A stretch of 64,000 bases of DNA from Reticulitermes lucifugus (lineage: Eukaryota > Arthropoda > Insecta > Blattodea > Rhinotermitidae), in the NCBI GenBank assembly GCA_026260175.1, contig JAKCWW010001759.1:1-64000 (forward strand), in the 5' to 3' direction. This document shows positions 33,142-43,706 of the stretch, piece after piece. Each line of letters opens with the position of its first letter. Positions within the stretch are counted from its first letter, which is position 1. The position numbers and the translations under genes are program-made. The notes under the pieces were generated by a model. It was not told the origin of the DNA. It saw nothing but the letters and a program-made list of their open reading frames with translations, and searched no databases.

Positions 33142-33318
33142 ATGGCAGAAAGTGCCTGTAACTCACCAGCCAGGAGTATAGGCGATCCGAACTCTCTAAC
33201 AGACTCGGAACTTACCGATCTTGAGTCCGACAGCCAGCTTGAAATACTTACTGAAGTACCAGGAACTCCAGATCAGACCATCGTCGACGGCTGGTTCAAG
33301 TTTCGGGACAACAAGAGG
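33142..33318 (+). CDS. First coding exon of a host gene, probable PH-domain protein
   Basis: An ATG in good context (AAGAATGG) opens 59 codons that end exactly at AGG|GTAAGA, a strong splice donor in phase 0. Residues 1-45 are acidic and rich in Ser, Thr and Asp (for example NSLTDSELTDLESDSQ), as in a disordered N-terminus. Residues 49-59 read DGWFKFRDNKR, which looks like the first strand of a pleckstrin-homology domain; in such proteins the next exon would start W-K-x-R-W. The style recalls insect Dok-7-like adaptors, which act in receptor tyrosine kinase signalling at the membrane, but that name is from memory and unproven. No continuing exon was recognised in the remaining 30 kb of plus strand. 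Upstream in-frame codons lack an ATG. Confidence 0.6.
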
Positions 33319-33524
33319 GTAAGATTCTTTTTATTGGAGAGGCAGGGCAAGATTTGAAATGGCATGCTCTGTATGCAGTGACCACAGTGGCACATAGTGC
33401 AAGTTGGCGTGGACCCTTACTTGAAGAGTGTTTTTGTGTAGTTTTAGCTTCACGTTGTGACTTTTCTGGTGGTCTCGTGAAGTGTACTAAGGTTTCGGGG
33501 TACTGTGCTGTCAAAATTATGAGG
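33319..33524 (+). other. Start of the putative first coding intron
   Basis: Begins with GTAAGA. No repeat is recognised before the hammerhead-type repeat at 33520. If the exon call is right, the downstream repeats to the end of the window may all be intronic. Confidence 0.35.
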
Positions 33525-33612
33525 CACCCTGATGAAGGAGGCAGCAGTATCATCCAAAACGCCGGTGCTCTTGTACCAGGCTACACTGCATTATATCCCA
33601 GAAGCGAGCAAT
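33520..33612 (+). repeat. Hammerhead-type repeat with paired helix I
   Basis: GCACC (33524-33528), CTGATGA, AGGA...TCC, AAAACGC, C, then GGTGC (33564-33568). GCACC and GGTGC form a perfect 5-bp helix I. CTGATGA is intact, but GAA is mutated to AAA and the helix III segment to ACGC. The 3' flank CTACACTGCATTATATCCCA is shared, with variation, at 21725 and 49505. Confidence 0.65.
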
Positions 33613-33629
33613 GACAGTATGGAATCTAA

Positions 33630-33845
33630 ATTTATTTTCTCCTTCATACTATTATTTTATCTGTTTTCTATTAGTTTTCTCAATCTACTTCTCCTCTTCT
33701 TACTTTCTCCCTCATTTTTCTACTTTTCGTACAGCATATCCTCTTTCCCATGTCTTCTGCATCTCCTGTTTATTATTTTGTTTCCCTTCGTTTTCTTCAG
33801 TGTCGTGTGTTCACAGTTGTACCTTGATAGTCCCCAACGTAACAC
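33630..33845 (+). repeat. Polypyrimidine tract
   Basis: About 170 bp dominated by T and C, ending in a mixed segment with AACACATATGTTGAC. It resembles the tract at 21061-21200 in composition and in the closing ACACATATG, and it directly follows a hammerhead-type repeat. Two open frames cross it only because pyrimidine-rich DNA lacks stops. Confidence 0.5.
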
Positions 33846-35329
33846 ATATGTTGACTGTCCGTAACGTGTTTTACCTTAGACTGTCAGAAACGCAGTTTCT
33901 GTCCCAAGCAGGTTAGGGGCCTGGTTCATGTTTCCTTCAGTTCTCCTCTAGAGAGGTACCGAGTTCGATAATTCTGAATGCTCTGTACCTTTCCTCAGCT
34001 TATTTAAGATTTAGGACTAAAATAGTGACTCTGACTTGTATTCAGAAGATACACAGTTCGACCCAACAACAGAGCCTACGCATGCCTGAGTTCACATGCC
34101 TTCACTCAATACCTCAGAATATGCAGTCGCTTTAAAATATATAAGGACACGTTATTCACTTCTCTTAATACCGCGATCTTATTTTCAATGCCATAAGAAC
34201 CACTAAATCACAGCCTCTTTTTGTTTCACGCTAAATATTGTCCGCCGTCTGTTTATCGTTGTTAAGTAATTTACAAATTATATAATTGCATGCCTTGACC
34301 GATTATCCTGAGGATTTTTTCATCGCCCTCAGTGTCCACATTGATAATTTTTTAGACTTTAATTTGAATCGCATCTTGCTTTTTCACTTCAGGGCACGTG
34401 ATAGACTACTTTCAGCCTAGAGACATTGGATTTTAAGAAAACAACACGTTCAGAATAACCCTCGCTTCGTACCAACAAACATCGCGGTGCAGTAGCTATC
34501 ATTTTTTATGTGGTCATTTGATCTACTATCGACAGGATACAATTCTCAATATTTTGTGGTTTTCTTCAAGAAAGAGCTAGACTAACGCTTTTTAAGTTAA
34601 ACACTGTTCATTCTTTCCACACATCTGAAAAGTCAGTATTCTTATTAATGTTTCCATTCAATGCTGCATGATAGTTAAGTTAAAAGATGATATTAATTAC
34701 ACAAAAAATGATCCTTAACCCTCCAATGCCGGTCTCGGTGCACGGTGCGGAACTTTAATTCTTTACATGCTGCCAGCGTCGGTGCACCGTAGGTCATGAA
34801 TGCATGTAAGGGCATTAAAAATTTAAAACCACCGATCCTGGCATGTGGTGGGAGTTTAAACCCCAAGGTCATTGAAATGTTAATCTCTCTATTAAAATTG
34901 CGGTGTATCAGAGGAAAACAGAAACGCGGAAAGGGAACAACGAATAACAAATATTGAAAGACAATAAAGAAAGTAAGAACGAAAAGCAGAAAATAATTAA
35001 ACCATAAAATCGGCAGGACAGTTGCCCCATCAGAATTGCGGTCTTATGGAATTTGATGCCGTGAAGGTTGATATGTGTGTAACAACATTTTGGAATAACT
35101 TAACCATAGAGTACTTGGCTTAATCACTACCGGAAGAGTGTTATAACTTATGTGACGCCACATAAAAGATATAGAGATTTTTGTTTCTTTAAACGTTCAG
35201 GTGACGTCTTTATGATTCCGAGTGTCATAGTGGGGGAAACCGTGAAATTTCCCTCTCAACACCATTACAAAGAAGTCAGTTTTGTGCTGTATGTGTTTGT
35301 GAAACGTACAAGTATGGAAATGATATAGA
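33846..35329. other. Mostly unassigned spacer
   Basis: At 34717, TTAACCCTCCAATGCCGG resembles a piggyBac-type end (TTAA then CCCT), and 34740-34800 has two GGTGCAC words, but no matching opposite end was found. Otherwise nothing is recognised. Confidence 0.3.
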
Positions 35330-35475
35330 AACATGTTTCTTGCCTATTTTATCCTTTCCATTTTATTCCTCGCTTTCCTCCTCTTTCCGTCTTTCTTTAA
35401 CCATTCTTTTTATTCTCTTCCATGTTTATCTTCTCTTTTATTCCTTTTTATCTTAATTGTCGTCACCCATTATAT
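35330..35475 (+). repeat. Polypyrimidine tract
   Basis: About 130 bp of mainly T and C, like 21061 and 33630, without the terminal ACACATATG word. Confidence 0.4.
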
Positions 35476-37020
35476 GTGCTTTCACGTCCTGATAGAATTT
35501 GTCAATCTTTATTAAACGTTGTAGTTTACTTTTCAGCGTGTTGCTATGAAGGTCATGAGCCCGATTCCAACCTGCTGCTTTCAATCATTTGTTTAATCCG
35601 CCCGCATAGATTTTCAGGTTACGTGAAAGGCAGGGAATTCCTATTCTAGCAGATCACATACTAGTTTTTCTATGAGGACTATATTCTGTAGTAATGGAGA
35701 AAGGTGTAAATCCATTCAGATTCCGGATTATTTTCGGAAGACCAGTAGCTGATCAGCATTAAAACATTTTAGTCATCTTAGTAAATCAGGCACGAAAAAG
35801 CATTTAAGCGTGGGGCAATTAACTACAGGATGTTAGCTGTTTATGGAACAGTGGTTGCTAAGTATGCCACTGGCGTTGACATTCAAATCCTGTATTTTTC
35901 GCACACAGACCATACATTTGTTTTATATTATCATAATAAGGGGAATTAAACGGTTGGTTATGTAATTTGAGACGCACTGTGTTTAGTTTGAGGTAGGACG
36001 TGAATTTTTAAGTAAATGTAAGAATGTCAGGATTCAAAGTGATCGTCTGATAAGACTTCCGGAGGATATGCTGACTACTTACGCTCTTTACATTCTGTAA
36101 GGTCTGTTCTTCTTGCTTAGGTAATTGTAATAACCCCTAATCAGTATTAAAGATTAATAGTACCTTAAAACAGGCCAAGATCTCGTCCTTCAATATTTAT
36201 TTCTTACTTATAATTCACAAGTATCTATGTGTTTAACTTAAGTAGAAATTTTCGTTAAATGACCCAGAAGTCAATCTTACACTAAACGTTTTTTCCTGGT
36301 CTGCGCTACATATCACTACAATTCGTTCCTTCGTTGTCTAATCACTATAATAATGCTGTGGGAATAACGCCGACCTTTGCTGAACAGTCAGTCCGTGACT
36401 ACGAATGCAGTGTAGGTTGTCCTTCAAATCATTGTTAGTCAACAATTAATGTATTGTTAAAGAATAAGTAAGTTATGTATGCCAATGTAAAAGTATAATT
36501 TATTTAACGGCCTTAATTAAACAGATGGTAGGAACAAACGAAGGCAATGAAATTGTTCTGATATTTGCCAGCCATTGAAGTGTATCAGTAAACGCCTACA
36601 GAAATATGTGCAGACTAGTGGTTACATAGTACAGTGGGAGAAGTTGACGGTGCAGCACGGCGAACCGTCAATTGGACAATGGCCTGTTATTACAAAACTT
36701 GTGTATTTTGAGTTCAGATATTTGCTGCTGTTGTTTAAATTTACACACTTCTGTTGTGCCGTTATACATGGTCTATTAACGTGAAGGTGGCCGCTATTTA
36801 GGCTTGGAAAACAGTGATGTGTAGTATAAAGCTTCATTTGTGTCATACAGTAAGTAAAGTTATTTGCCAGAGAAGGGGTGGGCATATCTACTGGCAATGC
36901 GTTCGTCTGGAACGTGACACCATGTGGCCCGGTGGGTGGATGCCAACGTGTCTAGAAACCAGCTGCTTACATGTTCAAGGTAGGCTGTCTTTTATTTTGA
37001 AGGTGGAGGAGTAGGTTTCT
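35476..37020. other. Unassigned spacer
   Basis: No element or gene recognised. Short open frames overlap on both strands near 36600-36900 without family features. Confidence 0.4.
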
Positions 37021-37024
37021 CTTA

Positions 37025-37120
37025 AACACTTTCTGAAGACAGAGACAGCAGGTTTCTCCGAGGCATTGGTACCCATGTAACAAACTACAGGGCCCATATC
37101 CCACAAAACCTTAATCCTAA
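37025..37120 (+). repeat. Hammerhead-type repeat, degenerate
   Basis: TTCTGAAGACAGAGACAGCA, TTTCTCCGAGGCATTGGTA, then CCCATATCCCACAAAA keep the word order of the copies at 23850 and 53285. CTGAAGA is intact, but GAAAC has become GAGGC, so activity is unlikely. Confidence 0.5.
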
Positions 37121-37687
37121 ATTTCGTAATGTTATTGGACTGTTGTACGATAAAGGAAATATGGATATAATAAAAGAATTAGAAACGTTTGCTTGTAATG
37201 GGCGAATTACAGATTACTGACAAATTTTGGTATCATTATCTCGTTGTGTTTGTTAATCGACATCTGTTTTATTATCAGAATGAACACAACACCTTAAACA
37301 CTATGCTTTCATTTATCTTCCACAAAATGTTTCGGCCGTTTCTATCGGCCATCATCAGGTAGAATTACAATAACATAAATGGAAAATTATGCTAAGGTGG
37401 AGGCTTGCCCTTCACAGTTAAAACGTTAAAAGGACATAAAATGAATATTATTACCTATAAAGAAATAATATTAAGACATGTGCAGTGGTAGTTAAAATTG
37501 GTTAAAATATAGTTATTGGGTTTTAGATGGAAGATATTTCTTGTTATTCGTGGACTTTGTAGCGGACATGGTCCACGTAACCGGCAGTGTGAGACGCAAT
37601 CTCAGTGGATTGAGTTCCTTATAATATAAGATATAAGTTTTCGTATTGAGTTAGTTTAAACGTTCGTAGATAGCTTTCTTGTTTAGG

Positions 37688-38291
37688 CCGTGCCATGGCT
37701 TAGACCAGTGGTTCCCGAATTTTTCGGTCCACCGCCCCCTTGGTTCCATATACACACCCACAGCGCCCCCCTACCTTTAAAAAAACATAAATCCGCTTTT
37801 GTTTCCACTTTATTTTATATTTAAAAAATCGTTTAATTAATTAATTAATAATAAAATTATTACATTTTTTATTTTTAACACAAAAATTACTTAATTTGAA
37901 TTGTATTATAAAAATAAATGCACTACTTGTCTACTAGCGCCCCATATGATAATAACAGCGCTCCCTTCCACCTCTCGTACCTATTAGCGCCCACCTCGGT
38001 AATTCCACCGCCCACTTTGGGAACCACTGGCTTAGACAGTTAGTCGCCGGCCTCTTACCACGGAGGCCCGGGTTCTATCCCGGGTCAGTCCATGTGTGAT
38101 TTGTGCTGGACAAAGTGGCACTGGGACAGTTTTTTTCCCCGAGTACTTCGGTTTTCCCCTGTCAGTTTCAGTTCACCGGTGCTCCATTACACGAAAATAC
38201 GGAAAAACTAATCTTCATCACAGGATTACACAGTAAGCCTCAAGGCTGCGGTGCGTCCGTAGCATCTGCTGCGGGGCCCTTCACAAAAAAA
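37688..38291 (+). mobile_element. tRNA-derived SINE with target duplication, split by a hAT element
   Basis: Flanked by the 16-bp duplication AGCTTTCTTGTTTAGG (37672-37687) and AGCTTTCTTGCTTAGG (38292-38307), one mismatch. It has a GGCCGTG-type tRNA head, B box GGGTTCTATCCC, the GTGCTGGACAAAGTGGCACT body and a short A-rich tail (CACAAAAAAAA). Removing the 324-bp hAT insertion and one 8-bp duplication leaves about 272 bp. The target duplication and A tail show LINE-mediated retrotransposition. Confidence 0.92.
37706..38029. mobile_element. Non-autonomous hAT element with 8-bp target duplication
   Basis: Terminal inverted repeats CAGTGGTTCCCGAA and its partner (read inverted, CAGTGGTTCCCAAA) bound 324 bp. 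The flanking 8-bp repeats GCTTAGAC (37698-37705 and 38030-38037) are perfect. CAGTGG ends plus an 8-bp duplication define hAT elements. The interior is non-coding and AT-rich, with CGCCCC words near each end. It sits inside a SINE tRNA head, so it is the younger insertion. Confidence 0.95.
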
Positions 38292-39119
38292 AGCTTTCTT
38301 GCTTAGGGAACATCCTGTGGTTCGGTGCAGGTTGCTGAAATCTGTGACTCATTTTTTGTGTATAGGGATCTATACATTCATCTGTTCCGAAGTAATGATA
38401 CATAAAAATTGCCTGCAAAAGGTGGAGGTTTAATTTATTCAAAATACATTTTGTGAAGTTTAACTTTGTATTAATTATTCAACTCAGTTTAAAAATAATA
38501 GATTATTGTGTATATATGAATTATCCTGTTCTGTTTTCCTACTTTAAATAGGTAGGTTTTTAACGTTTGAGTGATCATATAAGAGGTTTCAGAAAGAATT
38601 ATTATTAATAATAAATAATTAAAAGAATACTAACAGTTATTATACATAGCGTACAGATTGCTTGTGTCCCACAGTAGTTGTTGTAGGTTACGTGTTCTGT
38701 TCACTACTAAACATGAGTTAAAAGGAAGTAACTATAGATCCATTCGAAAGCTATTTAGGGTGACTTAGGTAATAGTAGTTAGTTTATGTACTTTTAACTT
38801 TTTAACTGTGAAGGGGAAGTCTCCACCTCAGTATACTTTTCCATTTATGTTATTGTGATTCTACCGATGATGTCCGATACAAACGACCGGAACATTTTGC
38901 AGAAGATAAATGAATGCATAGTGTTTAAGGTGTTGTTTTCGTTCTGATAATAGAAACAGATGTAGATGACTTGACAAAATTTGTCGGATTATGTGTGAAG
39001 AAATCAGATTTCAAGGATGCAAATTATATAGAAATATTGACTCAACGAAAAAGAAACTTGAGACGACCTCAATTGCGATGGAGAGAAATTTAACGCCGTA
39101 GCAGGCCAAACGGCTTTAT

Positions 39120-39230
39120 CCTTGATTATTGATATGAGTTAAGATGGGCTGGGAATGTATCAGAGATGGAGGAAAAAAAATTCTCTGAAAGGAAAGGGTT
39201 TAAAAACCATGTCCTTTCAGAGACTTTGAT
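39120..39230 (+). pseudogene. LINE ORF fragment, short
   Basis: A plus frame reads YELRWAGNVSEMEEK, the R-W-A-G-H-V-x-x-M block that precedes the MGE-x-RGAYRVL segment in insect LINE ORFs (compare 18400 on minus). Nothing more of the ORF is recognisable. Confidence 0.4.
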
Positions 39231-39664
39231 GCAATCGAGACATGGTAATGAATTGTGATTAGGAAATAATATGGAAGCTAATGACGCTGACTTATTTCAT
39301 AATATTACGGTGTGTATCGGAACTAGAATAGCGTGAAGAGCACCACGACTACACACAGAATAACCTGTAACTTGCGGATATTCAAGTCATCTATAGAGTA
39401 GGAATCCTGATTGTTACAGGTGCAACAAATTGCTTGCATATAATACGTGAAAAGTAAAGTTGCTCCTTTATCTAAAACCACGTCATGGATACGTACAGGG
39501 GAGTAGAAATACAGTTGCAAACATTCTTAATCTCACACGTAGGAGATGTATGTTCAGCTTCATGGTCCGGCCAATCTGCTCACGGGAAACAAGCCTCCAT
39601 TACCAATGGGTAGGAAGGCGGTTGGGCCCCAGAGTCAGGTTGGTTTCGTGGAGAAGGGAATAGA
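39231..39664. other. Unassigned spacer
   Basis: No element or gene recognised. Confidence 0.4.
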
Positions 39665-39765
39665 ATAGAATAGAACATTATTTCCTGGCTCGTTCATTCC
39701 ATTGTCCAGTCACTGTACTGGCTGAGCTATCTCGGCTAGTTTAAATTACGTCTCAGCAATAATAG
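39665..39765 (-). repeat. tRNA-like SINE fragment
   Basis: Minus strand: AGATAGCTCAGCCAGTACAG, then TGACTGGAC, fits a tRNA A-box arm. The following B box is eroded. Confidence 0.4.
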
Positions 39766-39984
39766 AATAAGAATTCAACGCCATGTAAGAATCGATTGTG
39801 CCAAAATAAAATAGTCAGTGCGCAGCACCTGTGACTGTTAGATGCCTGTCAGATGTTTAAAAAATGGCAACAGCGCACACAGGTTTGCCAATCCAAGTAT
39901 TTCTCTGACCGTGTTCATCTCGTACGAGGGCGGAGAATAACAACAATGCATAGGAAATCGCAATCGATTTGGTAGAATTTCTGT

Positions 39985-40210
39985 TCGTACTCTAGTTTCC
40001 GGGTTCATATCTCGGCTTGGAAATTGGATATATTTTCTGAAGTTTCTGGTCTAAGTCTCTGCTTAAGGAAAGTGGGATATGATGCCTGGCTCTAACTAGG
40101 CCACGACCGCTTCCATTCGTATCTTTACCAATTCATTATTATCTTATCTTACGTTTTGGACTGCACTATAGTGTGAGTGATTGAAAGTTTCGTTAAATGA
40201 ACCATAAATA
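39985..40210 (+). repeat. tRNA-derived SINE with conserved body
   Basis: B box GGGTTCATATCTCGG at about 40002, then AGTCTCTGCTTAAGG, ACTAGGCCACGACCGCTTCC, AATTCATTATTATC and TTAAATGAACCATAAATAAA at the tail. It parallels the copy at 4755-4985 word for word in order. Confidence 0.75.
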
Positions 40211-41754
40211 AAAAAATAAATAAGCAGATGGCCGCCCTATCTCTTTACAATTCGATGTTCCTTACAGAGTTGTATTTTTATTCCTGAGTATTATATGGTG
40301 ACATGCCTAATTTTTTAGAAACATCGAAAGCACATGATACATTTTTAATAATAAACAGTACCCTTAAGAGTCTCTTGCACAACCTCCAGTGTTTTGCTAA
40401 AATGAGGCTAAAGGTTTTCCTCAGTTTCCCATTATATTACTGAGCCGAAGAATTTGAATTCTGTCGTTCTTCTGTCGTCATATATCAAGTCATATTGTAG
40501 TTATAGCTATGTAACGCCAGGTTACAGTGTTCGCCGGAAACACTCCTTCATTATGGAGTCGAGAGGTACTTATGATTTGGTCGGTACTGCAGCTTGAATC
40601 TTTACGGATTGAAAGGTATCTGTAAACAGCAGCGTCGTTTATTCTATCAAGCTGTCTATGAAGAATTTTGATTTAATATTATTCTTCAAGGGCTATGAAA
40701 GTAATTCAATGGAAGTTTTGTGTGTGTAAACCATGGCTACAGCTGGTAGTTGTTAGAATTAATCGTCTAAACTTAAACGGTTTTATGCTGCTTACCTTAT
40801 GATTAACTGATAACTCTGTCTGCCAAGTGCTTCAAAATTTGTTGTTGAGATTTTATAGCATGTAATATGTAATTTGTGTAAATTAAATTTGCATTTAAGC
40901 AAAGCAATAAAATTCGACAACATATGACATCTAACGAGCCTTGTTAAATGCACTGGTAATGGAACAAAATACCACATCCGATGGAGCAAGGTGTTTGCTA
41001 CTCTTTTCAAACCAGTAAGCCATTGGACACTATAATGAGGCGCACGAACCCAGTCCACACCCTCAGCCTTAAATGAGATAAGTAAGTGTAAAGAACGGGT
41101 AAGTTTAACTTTATAACTCAGTCAGCTCGAAAAGTGTGGTGAAAGATAAATTTCATATACAGACTTTTATGTCTCTGAATCCTGAAGGGAGAGCAAATAT
41201 CGGGAAATATAAAACAGGCTGAAGGCTTTGTACGTCATTTTCGCTAATGAACAACGCTGACGAGCCTGAGTGTTCAGGAAACATGCTTAAATTTCCCTTG
41301 CGGCATAAGATTTGTGACACGTGTTAAGAGAGGGACAGAGGGGTAAGAAGTAGCAGTCAGAAAGTAGGTAATAATAAAACATGAAGTTCATTTAAGTAAT
41401 ATTTACATATTCATTTTCCGCCTCATAGGAAACACATTGCTTCTCTATTACAAAATCAAATTGTTTAAATATGTTTAGGGATAAAATGGCAGTACATTCA
41501 GAGAGTTAGACAGAACAGTATTACACTGTGTGGGCAAAATGCAGAGTTGGTAAATATGGTTAGTACCGTGCTTTAATCCATGAAAGTGCAGTCATTATGT
41601 GCACAAACTGCATGCAATATTAAGAAATTGTGCAATTCGCTGACGCAATTGTTAACGTGTTTCTTATGGTTCTGAAAAACAAACGGCGATAATTTTCCTG
41701 AAAATCATGAACGGGTTGGTTCTGGTAACGGAGAAGTAGTGTAAAACACTTATC
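40211..41754. other. Unassigned AT-rich spacer
   Basis: No element or gene recognised. Confidence 0.4.
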
Positions 41755-41935
41755 AACCAACAACTGCACTATTGAAGTAAATTATCACTTAAAATTACCT
41801 ACATATGTTTCGGTCACCACATGACCATCATCAGATGTATCTATATATATAAAAAGTGGATAGCGCACAGTGAAGTGTATATATATATATATACACTTCA
41901 CTGTGCGCTATCCACTTTTTGTTTTATTTATGTCT
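41755..41935 (-). repeat. Hammerhead-bearing repeat with perfect palindrome
   Basis: Minus strand 41840-41795: CTGATGA, T, stem GGTCA/TGACC, GAA, self-complementary ACATATGT, A, GGTAA. Stem II is fully paired and its sequence differs from other copies, while the core words are intact. Helix I is mutated. It starts with AACCAACAACTGCACT, like 29740 and 47562, and continues into a perfect 70-bp palindrome at 41851-41920. Confidence 0.75.
41851..41920. repeat. Perfect 70-bp palindrome
   Basis: AAAAAGTGGATAGCGCACAG and the next 15 bases (TGAAGTGTATATATA) are followed immediately by their exact reverse complement, with no spacer. The TGTGCGCTATCC word resembles CACGTTGTCC in the element at 47562, so it belongs to the same family. 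Confidence 0.97.
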
Positions 41936-42229
41936 GTTTTTCGATGGTTTTTTTTTTGCACTGGGAATTTCTTGTGTATACTGCACTTCTGTAGGGTATG
42001 ACGTTGGTTGTCTGTTGAGATCGTCGTGTGTCAGACTATTTCAGTGTTTTGACTTATTAAGAAATTGGTTGTCTGTTCGTAGTCGATGTTCTATGCTGTG
42101 GTGGGGTGTGGTGGAGTTGATGTAACGTCCGTTGATTATCCGTTGTGAGTTGTTGCACAGTTGGTGGCGGTTGTTAAGTTGAGATGTAGTAGTTGGAGTT
42201 TCTTCCTCTCGGCGCTAGATGGGGGTGGG
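41936..42229. other. T- and G-rich unassigned segment
   Basis: Right flank of the palindromic repeat. A 68-codon frame (41919-42125) has no recognisable features. Confidence 0.35.
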
Positions 42230-42540
42230 TAGTCAACGCCACGCGCCGGCCGCTTTACCACCGGGAAAGAGACCCAATACCCATTGTACAGGATGGTGGG
42301 TGGGACCCAGGGCCGGTCTGGACGGGTGCGGAAAACCTCGCCCCCACCGGGATAGATATTTTGGGGTAGTACCTTAAACTATGCCACGACCGCTTCCTTC
42401 CACATTCTTTAAATTTGTTATTCACTAACCTCTTTCGTGTTCAGGAGGTCACAGGTTTTATTCTCGGTACGGAGACCAACTATACTGACCAAGATTTGCC
42501 CTGATTCTCTTGGGTTTATTTTGTTACGAGAAATGTGTTC
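42230..42540 (+). repeat. SINE-like composite repeat
   Basis: GC-rich start (ACGCCACGCGCCGGCC), a GGTGGGTGGGACCCAG segment that may be an eroded B box, then the body word GCCACGACCGCTTCCTTCC (about 42382-42400) and ATTTGTTATTCACTAACC. Further on, TTTATTCTCGGTACGGAGAC and TTTGCCCTGATTCTCTTGGG resemble another SINE body (compare 10830), suggesting two fused or nested copies. Confidence 0.55.
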
Positions 42541-43706
42541 CGTGCGGATGATAGTGTGTTGGAACGTGACTGTAAGGAAATCGCACTAGTGTCTGTTGAT
42601 TACTGAGGGGGAATACAGAATTAGCAAAGTGATATGAAATTCCTTTCTTACACTCTGTGTCCCAGACTGCCTTAAGGACTGAGTAGATCCGTTGCAGAAG
42701 GAGAAAAAGAGAATTTTTTATGCTTTCAGTAAAGTTTTCAGAATTCTAGTCCCAAGACGTTTGAATTAATTGCACAATTTTTCATTCCTATTTGTCCTGC
42801 TTTCAAATCTCTGTTCTACATTTGATGCTCATCTTATGATTCTGAATTTCTAGATGTGGCTAAATAAACAATAAAGAACTAAATATTTCATTATGTTAAG
42901 AACGAGTAATAGTCAGATAATTAAGTTAAAGAATACGTCACGAATATACCATAAAGATGAAAACAGCATATTAGTCCAAAATGGTGAATTGTACCTACTG
43001 GGGTACACGGTGGCATAACCCAGAAGACCACAATCAAAACAAGTTAGGATATGTACGCATAGAAAAGAGTTATGGCCCCCTCCCTTTATTGTTGGTTCTG
43101 GAGATCTGAAGTAAGGCGGCACAACTAAATTTAATTGTGTTTAATTATTTACGTAACGACCGTCGGATTATCTAAAATAAGCGTACTTAATATTATTTCT
43201 TTTCATTTGTGCTACAACCATTGATTTGAAAGAATTTTTTCCTATCTATACGGTAAAATGCACACAAACAGACATGCAAATGTGTAAATTTTCTTGTGGT
43301 GGATTCAAAGTTTTCACAGCTGTGTTGCCCAATTCTAGGACTGCTTTAAACTGAAAATGAAGGCGTATGACTTTCTAAACGTTAGTAACTAATTTCCTTT
43401 CGAAACGGCGTAACATGTTAGAAGTCCTGAATTTCATGTAAAATTTTTTGTTTATTATGGTCAAATTTTACCAGATTGCGTGTTTCAAGATGCTTTAGTC
43501 AAGCTCCCAGTATACAGTTTCATAAATATCTGTACAGCATTTACACGAGGACAGACAGACAAACATATAGCGAAGTTACACTTTAAATTTTCTTTGCGTA
43601 ACACTCCAATGAAATTTTTATGAAAGCAGTTGATGCATCGGAATCCATTTCAAAAAAAAGTTGACAGTGGTACATGACTTAGGCTGCCCTTGGAGACTTC
43701 CCTGTA
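42541..43706. other. Unassigned spacer
   Basis: No gene or clear element. The short GGACAGACAGACAAAC near 43550 is reminiscent of the CTGT-rich family in inverted orientation but too short to call. Confidence 0.35.

Larger units (their letters stand above)
37253..38962. mobile_element. 1.7-kb inverted-repeat element carrying hammerhead motifs
   Basis: Left arm (about 37260-37440) and right arm (about 38770-38960) are inverted copies of roughly 180-190 bp, about 85% alike by eye. Shared words include CACCTTAAACACTATG, CAATAACATAAATGG and CACAGTTAAAA. The left arm, on minus, has CTGATGA, T, GGCC...GGCC, GAAACATTTTGTGG. The matching right-arm motif on plus is mutated (CCGATGATG, GGAAC). Long arms and a hammerhead at each end match the smaller elements at 47562 and 55578. 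The loop contains a SINE with a nested hAT element. Confidence 0.75.

Noticed and set aside
33532-33916. Two overlapping plus-strand frames after the coding exon
   Set aside because: Cross a hammerhead-type repeat and a polypyrimidine tract that lacks stop codons by composition; not a continuation of the exon.
34717-34875. piggyBac-like element starting TTAACCCT
   Set aside because: No opposite inverted end with TTAA could be found.
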